Part shown: positions 9,046-18,418 of the stretch, piece by piece
Numbering within the stretch: the first letter of the stretch is position 1
Layout of the letters: each line of letters starts with the position of its first letter
Origin: Candidatus Schekmanbacteria bacterium
GTDB lineage: Bacteria > CSSED10-310 > JACPHN01
Length of the DNA stretch: 64,000 bases
Assembly: GCA_016188575.1 (NCBI GenBank)
Contig: JACPHN010000044.1
Span: 1-64,000, forward strand
Direction: 5' to 3'
Made by a program: the position numbers and the translations under genes
The notes under the pieces: model-generated
Told to the model about the DNA's origin: nothing
Database searches by the model: none
The model's input: the letters and a program-made list of their open reading frames with translations, nothing else

Positions 9046-9159
9046 GACCCCCCACCTCACCGCTCCCCGCACGGGGGGAGGGAGGGCAGACGCGCTCGGA
9101 TAGGACGGATGCCGCTTCCAACCCCCTCGCCCCGCATGCGGGGCAAGGGACGGAGGGGG
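9046..9159. repeat. Two GC-palindromes of dispersed family B
   Basis: Within the 314-base spacer 8966-9279, a degenerate copy lies at about 9046-9088 (CCACCTCACCGCTCCCCGCA then CGGGGGGAGGG). A second at 9122-9159 contains the perfect palindrome GCCCCGCATGCGGGGC flanked by CCCCCTC and GGAGGGGG. They resemble the hairpin at 52744-52795. The rest of this spacer holds no gene. Confidence 0.6.
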
Positions 9160-9279
9160 CGCGATCGCATCGAGGTCAAACAGGCGGTGGATTCCGCGCT
9201 ACCGCACATCTTGCCCTGAGCTCCGGCTAGCGAGTATGCTGGCTCAATCCGCCTGAAAAATACGAACAGGACCTGAAGA

Positions 9280-9837
9280 ATGTCACACCGAAGTCGGATC
9301 CTTGGAGCGCTCGTGATGCTCGCCGCGGCGAGTAGCCCGCTGGCGGCGGGGGCCGAAGCCGGCAACGCCGAAGCGCACCCCGCCGTCGATTTCACCGGAA
9401 CCTGGCGGCTCGACGTCGAAAAGTCGCGCTCCGCGGGTCTGGACGCCATGATGACCGCGCAAGGACTCTCGGGGCTCGAGCAGGCCGTAGCACGCCGCAC
9501 CAGCGTTACGCAGATTGTGGAGCAACGCGGTCGAGAGCAGCTCACGATCGGTATTCGCAGCACCTTCAAGGACCGCGACGAGCAGCAGTATCTGGATGGG
9601 CGGCACGTGGCGGCGGAGGACATGAAAGGTAACCCGCTGGAGACCTGGAGCCAGTGGGACGAAAGCGGCACCGCTGTGGTCACGGTCGTCGTCATGCGGA
9701 CCGCCCGCGGGGAGCCGGCGACGATGACGATGACGCGCTCCCTGCCGACCATGGACACGATGCGCATCCATACCGTGCTCGAGATCCAGGGCAACGCCCG
9801 CCACGAGGCGGACCGCTGGTTCGACCGCGCGAGGTGA
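9280..9837 (+). CDS. Small exported protein of unknown function
   Basis: The protein has 185 residues from ATG 9280, with an N-terminal signal peptide (RSRILGALVMLAAASSPL, then AAGAEA). The mature part begins DFTGTWRLDVEKSRSAGLDA, a pattern seen in periplasmic lipocalin- or calycin-like proteins whose first strand carries GTW. Alternating beta-strands follow, with no cysteines or catalytic motif that I can see. It stands 49 bases upstream of the M19-family gene, so the two could form a short operon. Confidence 0.65.
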   Translation: MSHRSRILGALVMLAAASSPLAAGAEAGNAEAHPAVDFTGTWRLDVEKSRSAGLDAMMTAQGLSGLEQAVARRTSVTQIVEQRGREQLTIGIRSTFKDRDEQQYLDGRHVAAEDMKGNPLETWSQWDESGTAVVTVVVMRTARGEPATMTMTRSLPTMDTMRIHTVLEIQGNARHEADRWFDRAR

Positions 9838-9886
9838 AGCTCTGCCCCTGTCACTCAGCACACTCCATTCAATCGGAGGCAGGACC

Positions 9887-11023
9887 ATGCATCCTCTTAC
9901 CGCGGAGCAGGAGCGGCGAGCGGCAGACCTTCACGAGGAGGCCATCGTCATCGATACCCAGGGAGGACCGTCCGTCTACACAGCCGACATGATCAAGCTG
10001 ATCGACGAGCGGCTGGCGGCTGGTCACTCCCTCGAGCAGGTCCAACTCGCCATGGCAGACGCGTTTGGTGACGTCATTCTGGAAAACGAACCCGAATGGC
10101 TACAGGCCTGGCAGGCCAGTGGTCTCACCGGTGCAAGCATTACTGCTGACCCTTCCGGACCCCAGGAAAAGGAGTTTGCGGCCGCCGTCCAGAGCGTGGC
10201 CGCGTGGATCCTGGCGTTCGATCGCGCCAAGCACCTGACCAAAGTCTGCTCCGCGGCAGATCTCGAAGCATCGGCACAGGCGGGACGATTCGCGGTGATC
10301 TTGAACTTTCAGGACCCCTCTTGCGTCGGGCGCGATCTCGACAACTTCGACTTGTTCTACCACCTCGGCATTCGCATCATGCAGCTCACGTACAATGACC
10401 TGACGCTTTTCGGCTGCGGCTGCACTGAACGAACGGATTGCGGTCTCAGCAAGCTCGGGGTCAAGGCCGTGGCGCGAATGAACAAGCTGGGCATGGCGAT
10501 CGACCTTTCCCACACGGGAAAACGCACGGCTTTGGACGTGATCGCAGCATCGGACACACCCGTCATGATCAGTCATGCCGGCTGCGCGGCGGTTCATGAG
10601 CACGACCGCGGCAAGTCCGACGAGGAATTGGAGTCGCTAGCACGCAAAGACGGATTCCTCGGAATCTGCCTTGTTCCAGCCATCCTGACGGAAGCGCCAG
10701 CGCCGTCGCTCGATCACTTTCTCGATCACCTGGATCATGCCGTGCGGATCATGGGGGCTGACAAGGTCGGCATCGGCACCGACTGGGGCATGGGCGACAT
10801 GCCGCAGTCGATGGCCAGAAAGCTCAATGAGGATTACCTCTCCACGCTCGGCCTCGAGGCGCGGCACGGCGTGGATTTCATGCAAGAGATTCAGGGGTAC
10901 CGAGGCTGGACGGATTGGCCGAATATCACCCGCGGCCTGGTTTCACGGAGCTATTCGGACCCCGAGATTCGTGGCTTTCTTGGAGAGAGCTTCTTGCGCT
11001 TCTTTCGCACCGTGGCGGGATAG
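9887..11023 (+). CDS. Membrane dipeptidase (peptidase M19) family protein with an altered metal site
   Basis: The protein has 378 residues from ATG 9887, preceded by GGAGGCAGGACC. It matches the renal-dipeptidase TIM barrel from end to end: LHEEAIVIDTQGG at the start, FYHLGIRIMQLTYND, AIDLSHTG, MISHAGCAAVHEHDRG and VGIGTDWGMGD. Two metal-binding elements are changed. The N-terminal His-x-Asp that binds the first zinc reads DTQGG. The bridging glutamate position falls in NFQDP. The two later histidines and the aspartate of GTDW remain. It may be a non-peptidase homologue or use another metal arrangement. No signal peptide is present, so it is probably cytoplasmic. Confidence 0.8.
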   Translation: MHPLTAEQERRAADLHEEAIVIDTQGGPSVYTADMIKLIDERLAAGHSLEQVQLAMADAFGDVILENEPEWLQAWQASGLTGASITADPSGPQEKEFAAAVQSVAAWILAFDRAKHLTKVCSAADLEASAQAGRFAVILNFQDPSCVGRDLDNFDLFYHLGIRIMQLTYNDLTLFGCGCTERTDCGLSKLGVKAVARMNKLGMAIDLSHTGKRTALDVIAASDTPVMISHAGCAAVHEHDRGKSDEELESLARKDGFLGICLVPAILTEAPAPSLDHFLDHLDHAVRIMGADKVGIGTDWGMGDMPQSMARKLNEDYLSTLGLEARHGVDFMQEIQGYRGWTDWPNITRGLVSRSYSDPEIRGFLGESFLRFFRTVAG

Positions 11024-11111
11024 CGGACGAAGGGGATTGGCGCCGCCGGTGTGCCGGAGAGCAACCCTGGACTGTCGCGCGAGCGCTGACGCGGGCGGCT
11101 CAGCTCGTCGG

Positions 11112-11678
11112 TCACGCAGCGCTCGGAGTGTCCGGCGTGCCGGTCATGTCTGCCTGCAGGTCCGGGAAGCGATGGATTGTCGGATCGTGTCCGCGGTCGC
11201 GCATGAAGCCGAGCAGCTCCGCCGGGGTCAGCGAGACGGTGGCCTCGTTGTGCAGGGGATGGCAGTTGATCCACGTCGCGGCCAGGAGCGCCTCGTCGAG
11301 CACCGCAGTGACGCGGCCTGCGCTGTCGTTCATCACCGCGAGTGGGGTGACCGCCCCCTGCTCCACAGCGAGCGTCTCCGCCAGCAGGTCCGGACCTGCG
11401 AACGACAGGGTGCCGGAGGCGCCGAGGACTGGGCGCAGCCCCTTCAGGTCGACAGGGTGGTCTTCCCGCACGGTCACGAGCCAGATGCGTCGTTTCTTGT
11501 CGCGAAGCAACAGATTCTTGATGTGGGAGCCCGGAATGTTGCCGCGAAGCTCCTGCGACTCCTTGACGGTGTGCAAGGGCGGATGGCGGAAGACGCGGAA
11601 AGCGATCGCGAGTCGAGCGAAATGCTCGCGAAGTGGGCGCTCGATGGATGTGCAGTCGGAGGTGTCGGAATTGGTCAT
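11112..11678 (-). CDS. ProX/YbaK-family aminoacyl-tRNA deacylase
   Basis: The protein has 188 residues from ATG 11678. It contains the YbaK/ProX editing fold: HTVKESQELRGNIPGSHIKN, LLRDKKRRIWLVT, FAGPDLLAETLAVEQGAVTP and NCHPLHNEATVSLTPAELL. The conserved lysine of the HIKNL stretch and the late NEAT motif are both present. ProX-type proteins hydrolyse misacylated tRNA-Pro (Ala-tRNA-Pro) in trans. An in-frame ATG at 11747 would add 23 residues that look non-conserved. It is divergent from the SRPBCC gene at 11873, and the 194 bases between them should hold both promoters. Confidence 0.85.
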   Translation of the reverse strand: MTNSDTSDCTSIERPLREHFARLAIAFRVFRHPPLHTVKESQELRGNIPGSHIKNLLLRDKKRRIWLVTVREDHPVDLKGLRPVLGASGTLSFAGPDLLAETLAVEQGAVTPLAVMNDSAGRVTAVLDEALLAATWINCHPLHNEATVSLTPAELLGFMRDRGHDPTIHRFPDLQADMTGTPDTPSAA

Positions 11679-11872
11679 GCTGGTCGGGCTCAATGAAGGT
11701 GAGGGCAGGCGAGCGCGCAGCGCTTTTGGCGGGCGGCCGCCTGTCAACGCCGCCGTTACGAGTGTACGGCTCGCACTGGTTCATGTCCATCGCGATCCTC
11801 TGCGAGCGAAGGTATCGATCTCGGAGTATGATCGAAGTAACCACTCGAAGCAGCGACTCAAGGAGGTGCGCG

Positions 11873-12337
11873 ATGGAGGGGTTTGTAACACACCATGTAA
11901 GACGCACGCATGAATTCGTGCTGGGCGCCGAAATTGATAGCGTATTCCATCTCTTTACACCAGCGGGAGAGCGCCTGTGGGCGGATGGGTGGCGTCCCGT
12001 TTTCCTCTACCCACCGACCGGAGACACGCGGGAGGGAATGGTTTTCACGACTGACCACGACCACGAGCATACCATCTGGGCGCTCGTGGAGCTCAATCCC
12101 GAGCACCATCGCGTCCGCTACGTTCGCGTGACGCCGGGTTCCCGCTTCGGGTTTGTCGAGGTGGCGTGCATGGAGGAGTCAGCGGATCGCACTCTGGTGA
12201 CCGTGACCTACGAGATCACTGCCCTGACCGCAGCGGGGAATGACTATGTCGCGAGCTTTGGCGAGAGTGAGTATCGGGAGATGATCCTGTCCTGGCAGCA
12301 AGACATCGAGGCCTTTCTTGCGAGCTCCAGGACGTAG
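11873..12337 (+). CDS. SRPBCC/START-like ligand-binding protein
   Basis: The protein has 154 residues from ATG 11873, preceded by AAGGAGGTG. The sequence fits the polyketide-cyclase/START helix-grip fold. An N-terminal strand (RRTHEFVLGAEIDSVFHLFT) is followed by GERLWADGWRPVFLY and paired strands around RYVRVTPGSRFGFVEVAC. A long C-terminal helix follows (EYREMILSWQQDIEAFL). Ligand and role are unknown. It is convergent with the regulator at 12352, with only 14 bases between the stops. Confidence 0.75.
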   Translation: MEGFVTHHVRRTHEFVLGAEIDSVFHLFTPAGERLWADGWRPVFLYPPTGDTREGMVFTTDHDHEHTIWALVELNPEHHRVRYVRVTPGSRFGFVEVACMEESADRTLVTVTYEITALTAAGNDYVASFGESEYREMILSWQQDIEAFLASSRT

Positions 12338-12351
12338 GACCGTTCCCTCGG

Positions 12352-13740
12352 TCAGATACCGAGCTTGCGGCGCTTGCGCCACAGCGTTGCGGCGTCGATC
12401 CCCAGGATCGCCGCTGCCTCCTCCAGGGAGTGGGTGCCGGCGAGAACGCGCCGGATGTGCGCCTGCTCGAGTTGCGCGAGCGACACGCGATCGCCTACCT
12501 GGATGACAGGCGGCTGTGGAGCGAGCCCTGGTGGGAGGTGCTCGCGGCCGATGCGCTCGGCCCCGCACAGGATCGCCGCCCGCTCGATAACGTTGCGCAG
12601 CTCGCGGACGTTTCCGGGCCAGGAGTATCTCTTTAGCACGTCGATCGCCTCGTCGGTGAAGCCGATTGGCGAACGGCGCCGCCGCACCTCGGCAAGCAGT
12701 GCCTCAGCAAGCGGAATGAGGTCGGGGAGGCGCTCCCGCAAAGGCGGCAGATCGATCTGGATGACGTTGATCCGATAGTAGAGATCCTGGCGAAAACGGC
12801 CTTCCCGCGCGGCGAGCTCGAGGTCCACGTTGCTCGCGGCCAGGACGCGGACATCTGCCGTGCGCGCTCGTTGCTCGCCCAGCCGCTCGTATTGGCGATC
12901 CTGAAGAAAGCGGAGCAGCTTTGCCTGAAGAGGCAAGGCCAGGTCGGCGATTTCGTCGAGCAGCAGCGTGCCGCGCTCGACGGCGGCGATGCGCCCGGGA
13001 TTGTCGCGCACGGCCCCGGTAAAAGCGCCGCGAGCGTGGCCGAACAGCTCGCTCTCCAGCAGTTCCATGGGCAGCGAGGGACAGGAGACCACGGCGAACG
13101 GGTGCTGCGCCCGATCGCTCCAGGCGTGGATCGCGCGAGCCAGGACGCCCTTGCCCGTCCCGGTCTCGCCGCGCAGGAGCACCGTGGCGTCGGTCGCCGC
13201 GACCTGGTGGGCCAGCCCCACGGCTCGCTGCATGGCCGCGCAGGCGCTGTCGAAGGTCACCGCCGCCCGGTCGGCGCCGGCCTCGAGCGCCGCGATGCGT
13301 CGTTCAAGCTGGCGCAGCTCGCTGACCCGCCGCGTCACCGCCAACACCTGCGCGGGCGTGAAGGGCTTGGACAGGTAGTCGGCGGCGCCGCGCCGCATCG
13401 CCTCGACCGCCGTGTCGATCGCCGCGTACGCCGTGATCATGACGATTTTCATCGCCGAGTTCGTGGCCAACAGCGGTCCGATGAGCTCGAGTCCGCTGGT
13501 GCTCCCGAGGCGGAGGTCCACGAACGCCAGATCGAAAAAGTGTCGCGCTGCCTCCTCGATCGCCTCCGCCGCGCTCCCGACGCTGGAGACGTCATGTCCG
13601 TCACTCTCAAGGCACAGCGCCAGGGTTCGCCGGATGTTGCGCTCGTCGTCGATGACGAGAACGGTCAGCGGGAGCAAGGCGCGGGCGGCGGCGGGACCCG
13701 CCGCCAAGATCGCGGTTGTCGTCCGCTCCTCACCGCTCAT
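12352..13740 (-). CDS. NtrC-family sigma-54-dependent response regulator
   Basis: The protein has 462 residues. The receiver domain (about 25-145) has the acidic pair IDDE, phospho-acceptor D75 (FVDLRLG) and the conserved lysine of YLSKPF. The AAA+ domain shows Walker A GETGTGKG, the sigma-54 contact loop GAFTGA, LLLDEIADL and the RYSWPGNVREL arginine region. The C-terminal Fis-type helix-turn-helix is SLEEAAAILGIDAATLWRKR. Its ATG overlaps the kinase stop by 4 bases (ATGA), so the two are one transcription unit. The pair resembles AlgB/KinB in architecture. The target genes are not evident here. Confidence 0.93.
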   Translation of the reverse strand: MSGEERTTTAILAAGPAAARALLPLTVLVIDDERNIRRTLALCLESDGHDVSSVGSAAEAIEEAARHFFDLAFVDLRLGSTSGLELIGPLLATNSAMKIVMITAYAAIDTAVEAMRRGAADYLSKPFTPAQVLAVTRRVSELRQLERRIAALEAGADRAAVTFDSACAAMQRAVGLAHQVAATDATVLLRGETGTGKGVLARAIHAWSDRAQHPFAVVSCPSLPMELLESELFGHARGAFTGAVRDNPGRIAAVERGTLLLDEIADLALPLQAKLLRFLQDRQYERLGEQRARTADVRVLAASNVDLELAAREGRFRQDLYYRINVIQIDLPPLRERLPDLIPLAEALLAEVRRRRSPIGFTDEAIDVLKRYSWPGNVRELRNVIERAAILCGAERIGREHLPPGLAPQPPVIQVGDRVSLAQLEQAHIRRVLAGTHSLEEAAAILGIDAATLWRKRRKLGI

Positions 13741-15590
13741 GAAAGGATTCGCTTGCCATCGGTCGCACCGGACAGCCGAAGTGTGAAGTTGAAGGTCGCC
13801 CCCTCGCCAGGGGCGCTTTCCACGGAGATCTCGCCGCCGTGTGCCTGCACGATTTCGCGGGCAATCGCCAGACCAAGCCCCACGCCGCTGCGCTCATGTT
13901 GTCCCGGAATCCGAAAAAAGCGCTCGAAGATGCGCCGATGAAAAGCGGCCGGGACCCCGGGGCCGCCATCGCGAACCCGAAATCGCACGAGCTCCTCGGC
14001 GGCCTCCGCGGCCACGGCCACCTCGCCACCCGGTGGCGTGAATCTCAGGGCGTTCGTCAGCAAGTTGGAAAACACGTGAGCGATCCGCACCGGGTCCGCG
14101 AGCACCAGAGGGAGGTCGGCCGGGACGTCCACGGTGAGTGTGACGCCCTGGTCGCGGAATGCGGTCTGCAGCGATTCGACCGCAGCCTCGGTCAGCTCCA
14201 GTGGCGTGTGCGGCTCGAGTCCCATGTGCTCCGCCCCTGTCTCGATGCGGCCGATGTCGAGCAGGTTGTCGACAATCCTGTGCAGGCGGTCGCTGTCGTC
14301 GCGCGCCGCGAGCAACAGCTCGGCTTGTTTGGCCGTCAGCGTCCCGGCACGTTCCTCCAGGAGCAGGTAAACCGCCATGCGCAGCGACGTCAGTGGTGAC
14401 TTGAGCTCGTGAGAGACGACCGATAGCATCCCGCTCTTCATTTCGTCGAGCCGGCGCAGATCCGTGACGTCGGCGAGAATCACGCTGACGCCGGTGACCT
14501 CGCGGCGCTCGTCGAGGATCGGCACGGCGCCCGGCAGGAAAAAGCGTTCGGTGCCGGCGTCGAATACCTGCAGCGCCTGCGCGTAACCGTGCGCCTCCTG
14601 TGGCTGCAGGGAGGAGGTCGCGGCGCGGACGAGCTCGGAGAGTCCCCGGAGGGCGAGATCGGCCAGACGGATACCCGGAGCAATGCCGAACAGGCGCGCC
14701 GCGACCGCGTTGGCAAGCTCCACCGTGCCGTCGGGCAGGACAATCGCCACGGCGCTCGGCAGGCTGTCCAGCGCCAGTTGCGTCGAGCGTTCGATACGTT
14801 CGCAGCGCGCGCGCTGTCGGTGGCGGCGTTCGCGCAAATGTGCCGCCATGGTATTGAAGGCATCGGCGAGCTGGCCGACCTCATCGCCGCTGTCGAGAGT
14901 GACGACCAGGTCGAGATCGCCCGCCGCGATTGCCCGCGCGGAAGCGGTCAGCGTCCGCAGCGGGCCGAGGATCGCCCGGCTCAAGGTGACAATGAGCGCC
15001 ACCGCCAGGACGACGCCCGCGGCCACCAGAGCTACCATCGTGCCGCGCGCCGCGCCGGCCGTCTGTTTCACCTGGCCGTCGTTGGTCACCATGTTCTCGA
15101 GGTTCATGCGCGCGATCGCCAGGGCGTCCTCGCGCAATCGCCGCCCGGTTTCCAGAAAGACCTCCCGGTACACGCGCTCGCGCTCCGCGGCCGGAAGCGC
15201 GGGGGCGCAGAGGCGATCCAGCGCCTCGGCGTGGGTCCGCCAGGTGACCTGTAGCCGCCCGGCAATGTCGCGTTCGCCGGGGAGCGTGATGTTGTCTAGC
15301 TCGGCGGCGAGGTTCTCGGCGAACTGACGATGAGCGGCCGCCGCAAGCTCGCGCGCGGCCGGATCGCCGCGCATCGCCAGGGTGGCCGCGGCCGCCATTT
15401 CTGCCCGGGCGTCCAACATCTTCTGGGCATACGTGACGCTCCGGTAGTTCTCGTAGAGCAGCCGATCGATCAGCGTGCTGTAATGCTCCAGCACGCCGAG
15501 CCCGAGCACACCGACGACCACCAGCAGCGCGAGCAGGCCGCCGAATGCGACCAGAATCTTGGGTCTCAGGCCGAGACGCACACGGGCCAT
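13737..15590 (-). CDS. Membrane sensor histidine kinase (HAMP-PAS-HisKA-HATPase)
   Basis: The protein has 617 residues. A first membrane segment (about 10-32, FGGLLALLVVVGVLGLGVL) precedes a helical periplasmic domain. A second segment follows (about 170-190, GTMVALVAAGVVLAVALIVT), then a HAMP domain (DLVVTLDSGDEVGQLADAFN). The PAS-like domain includes LPDGTVELANAVAARLFG. The dimerisation box is VVSHELKSPLTSLRMAVYL, and the ATPase has SNLLTNALRFTPPGGE and SGVGLGLAIAREIV. The layout matches KinB-type kinases. It partners the NtrC-type regulator downstream, with 4-base overlap. The signal sensed is unknown. Confidence 0.93.
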   Translation of the reverse strand: MARVRLGLRPKILVAFGGLLALLVVVGVLGLGVLEHYSTLIDRLLYENYRSVTYAQKMLDARAEMAAAATLAMRGDPAARELAAAAHRQFAENLAAELDNITLPGERDIAGRLQVTWRTHAEALDRLCAPALPAAERERVYREVFLETGRRLREDALAIARMNLENMVTNDGQVKQTAGAARGTMVALVAAGVVLAVALIVTLSRAILGPLRTLTASARAIAAGDLDLVVTLDSGDEVGQLADAFNTMAAHLRERRHRQRARCERIERSTQLALDSLPSAVAIVLPDGTVELANAVAARLFGIAPGIRLADLALRGLSELVRAATSSLQPQEAHGYAQALQVFDAGTERFFLPGAVPILDERREVTGVSVILADVTDLRRLDEMKSGMLSVVSHELKSPLTSLRMAVYLLLEERAGTLTAKQAELLLAARDDSDRLHRIVDNLLDIGRIETGAEHMGLEPHTPLELTEAAVESLQTAFRDQGVTLTVDVPADLPLVLADPVRIAHVFSNLLTNALRFTPPGGEVAVAAEAAEELVRFRVRDGGPGVPAAFHRRIFERFFRIPGQHERSGVGLGLAIAREIVQAHGGEISVESAPGEGATFNFTLRLSGATDGKRILS

Positions 15591-15663
15591 GGCGCCGGGC
15601 TCCTCCTCGAGTGGCGGTGCGCGGCGCCCCGCTCAGACCGCTATTGCGAACGGCTCGCGCCGC

Positions 15664-18264
15664 TCAGTCGCGGTCCTTTCCCGCGCCTGCCTCGGCTCCA
15701 CGTCCTGCAGCGTCCGGGGAGTTGCGGCGGCGAATCTGCATCCGGTTGCGAAAGCGCGACGCTTCCGTGGCGATGCTCGAGAGGACGTCCCGTGCCGCGA
15801 CGCGATCGCGGTTGCGGTAGGAATCAAAGAAGCGGTCGCACACCTCCTTGAACCGCGCCCGCTGCTCGTCCATGGTTTCCCGGGGCACGGGCCCGACCTC
15901 ACGCCACGCGAGCTGCAGCGCCTTTGCCCGTTCCATCGCCGCGGTGTCGAGATCGCCGGCAGCGAGCGCGACGATCTGGGCGATGATCTCCTGCTTGCGC
16001 TCGTAGTTGGCATCCAGCTCTGCCCGGCGATCCGCGAAGTGCGCTTCCCGGCCCTGGAAGAACGCGTCGCAGGCGGTTCTGAAGCGCTTCCACAACGCCT
16101 CCGACTCCTCTTTCGGCGCGGGACCTACCAGCTTCCATTCTGCCTGCAAGGCTTTGAGGGCATCGGCTGTTTCCTTCCAGTCTGTGGACTGAGTAACCGC
16201 TTCGGCGCGCTCGCAAAGGCTGGTCAGGATGCGGGCGTTCTCGTGGCGATCCGCGTCCCGCGCCGAGTAGTGCCCGTCACGCCGCGCGAAAAAGTGGTCG
16301 CAGGCGGCGCGGAATCGCCTCCAGATGGCGTCTGATTTCGCCTTGGGAACGGGGCCGATCGCCTTCCACTCTTCCTGAGCCGCCTTGATGCGGTCCGCGG
16401 CCTCCTTCCATTCACAGGATTCGCCGAGCGCCTCGACCTCCTCACACAGTTTTTCCTTCTTCTGGAGGTTTTCCTTGCGCTCTTCGTCGATCGCCGCGAA
16501 GCGCTGCTGACAGGCGGCGTACACCTCGTCGCAGGTGGCCTTGAAGCGATCCCAAAGATCCCGGGATTGCTCGCGAGTGGCGGGTCCTACCTGTTTCCAG
16601 CGATTCTGCAGCGCTTTGAGCTCCTTGAGGAGCTCGCTGGCGATGGCTTCAGCGGCGCCGGCCTGCTCCCGGAGTGCAGCGGCCTCGGTGCAAAGCTGCT
16701 CGAGCATGTTGACGTTGGACCAGCGTTGCCATTCGCCTTCGTGCTGCAGCTTGGCGAGGTGCCCTTGGACGCGCTCGCCCAGCTCGGCGAAGCGGCGCTC
16801 CAGGGCGGCAAGCTTCTCGCGCGCGACGTCGCCCGGGTGCTTGAAGGCAGCCACGGCATCCTTCATCGCCAGCCGCACCGCTTTCATGTCCTGAAGCTCG
16901 AGCACCCTTTCGAGCGCATCGAGCGCAGTCGTGAGCGCGGCGGCAGCGACCCGCTGTTCTTCGGCGCGCCGCTCGCCTTCCTCGCGCGCGCTCGCTTCGA
17001 CGCGCTGCTCCACGGCGGAGAATCTCTGGGCGAGGCCGGGTGACACGGTTACGCCCTGGGTGGCGCTGTTCCAGCGCTCGCGCAGCCCCGCCATGGCGCG
17101 GCTGGCGCTCCTGTCGCTCGCATCCAGCGCCTCGGCCTCCGCGCAGAGCTGTTCGAGAGTCGCTCCGAGCTCGGCCGTCCGGCGCGCCTCTTCGTGGCGG
17201 GAGCTCGCGGCGCGCAAGGCGCGCCGATAGCGCTCGTCGAGGTCCTCCTGGTGACGGGCCGGCAGCACCGCGAGCGCGTCCCACTGCGCCGAGACCTCGC
17301 TGATCACCTCTCCGACCCCGGCACCGCGGGCCGCCTCCAGCCGGTCGCACAGCGCCTTGCGGGCGGCGACCAGCGCGGCGCGCTGGCGCTCCTGGCGTCC
17401 CTCGAACTGCTCGCTTGCGCGGCCGAACGCCTTCTGCATGCGGCTATTCCCCGCGGCGCCGCCGAGCGCTCGCCAGGACATCTTGAGGTCATTGTACGCG
17501 GTCTCCGCTGCGGTCCAGTCGAGCTCGCCAGGCAGCGCCGCGATCGTCGCGCAGATTTTCTCTAACGGCGCGTCGGCGGACGCGGCCTCCGCCACTTCGG
17601 CTCCGGCTGCGGCGTTCTCCGCCTTGCTGTCCTGACCCTGCTCCAGCCGGTCACGAGCGGCCTTGCGCGCCACCTTCATGTTCGCCTTCATGGCTACGGC
17701 CTCGAGCGACGCGGGATCGGTGAGCCTCGCCACCAGCGCCACGGCGTGCTCCTTGCTGGGCTCCGTAAGCGCCAGGTCGCGAATGAGGTGCTCGCTCGAA
17801 ATTCGTTCCGCCGCCAGCCGCCTGATGGCTACGTCTTCCGTTGAACGCGCCAGCGTGGCGAGGAGCTCCTCGTCCTGGATCTGGGAAAGCGCGGCCTCGC
17901 GCGACGCGGGCAGCGGCGCCTGACGCGCCACCCTGGCCAGAAACGGCAGGTGTATCAGCTTGCGGATCGCGGCGCCGCTCTGCTCCGCGGTCTCCGACAG
18001 CGCCAGCGCCAGATACGCCGCTTGTGCCTGGTCGCTTGCCGCCTTCTTCACCTCATGGTCCGGCTCGGAGTGAAGCAAGCGCTCGAGCACTTCCGGGTTC
18101 TCGATCCGGCTGAGAGCAAGGCGCCGGATTCGCGGGCTCGGATCGCTTTCGGCAATCTCCACGACGGTTTGAAGGTCGTCGCTCCCCAGGGTCCTCAGCG
18201 CGTCCTCGCGGACAGCTTCGTCGCTGTGGCGCCACTTCGGTCGGAACATGTCAAGCAGGGCCAT
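15664..18264 (-). CDS. DUF349 repeat protein with N-terminal HEAT-like region
   Basis: The protein has 866 residues from ATG 18264, with GGAGAGTGGAGA just upstream. The first 170 residues look like HEAT-type helical pairs (RRLALSRIENPEVLERLL and similar). The remainder holds several DUF349 units, each with a tryptophan helix and a GP turn: WKQVGPATREQSRDLWDRFK, WKAIGPVPKAKSDAIWRRFR, WKLVGPAPKEESEALWKRFR and WREVGPVPRETMDEQRARFK are the clearest. Earlier units are more diverged. DUF349 proteins are cytoplasmic, largely alpha-helical and of uncertain function, some linked to stress. It follows the two-component pair on the same strand but is separated by 73 bases. Confidence 0.85.
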   Translation of the reverse strand: MALLDMFRPKWRHSDEAVREDALRTLGSDDLQTVVEIAESDPSPRIRRLALSRIENPEVLERLLHSEPDHEVKKAASDQAQAAYLALALSETAEQSGAAIRKLIHLPFLARVARQAPLPASREAALSQIQDEELLATLARSTEDVAIRRLAAERISSEHLIRDLALTEPSKEHAVALVARLTDPASLEAVAMKANMKVARKAARDRLEQGQDSKAENAAAGAEVAEAASADAPLEKICATIAALPGELDWTAAETAYNDLKMSWRALGGAAGNSRMQKAFGRASEQFEGRQERQRAALVAARKALCDRLEAARGAGVGEVISEVSAQWDALAVLPARHQEDLDERYRRALRAASSRHEEARRTAELGATLEQLCAEAEALDASDRSASRAMAGLRERWNSATQGVTVSPGLAQRFSAVEQRVEASAREEGERRAEEQRVAAAALTTALDALERVLELQDMKAVRLAMKDAVAAFKHPGDVAREKLAALERRFAELGERVQGHLAKLQHEGEWQRWSNVNMLEQLCTEAAALREQAGAAEAIASELLKELKALQNRWKQVGPATREQSRDLWDRFKATCDEVYAACQQRFAAIDEERKENLQKKEKLCEEVEALGESCEWKEAADRIKAAQEEWKAIGPVPKAKSDAIWRRFRAACDHFFARRDGHYSARDADRHENARILTSLCERAEAVTQSTDWKETADALKALQAEWKLVGPAPKEESEALWKRFRTACDAFFQGREAHFADRRAELDANYERKQEIIAQIVALAAGDLDTAAMERAKALQLAWREVGPVPRETMDEQRARFKEVCDRFFDSYRNRDRVAARDVLSSIATEASRFRNRMQIRRRNSPDAAGRGAEAGAGKDRD

Positions 18265-18418
18265 TCTCCACTCTCCCTACCGCGTCACGTGGGCGTAGTA
18301 TGTTGGAATAAGCGCACTGTCCCCGAGGTCGCCTCGGGCGTTGGCCGGACTTTTCGGTGCGCGCACGAACGGTACGTTCCGGCTGCGCCGATATCCTAAA
18401 GCGGCGTGTGCGCGCAGG

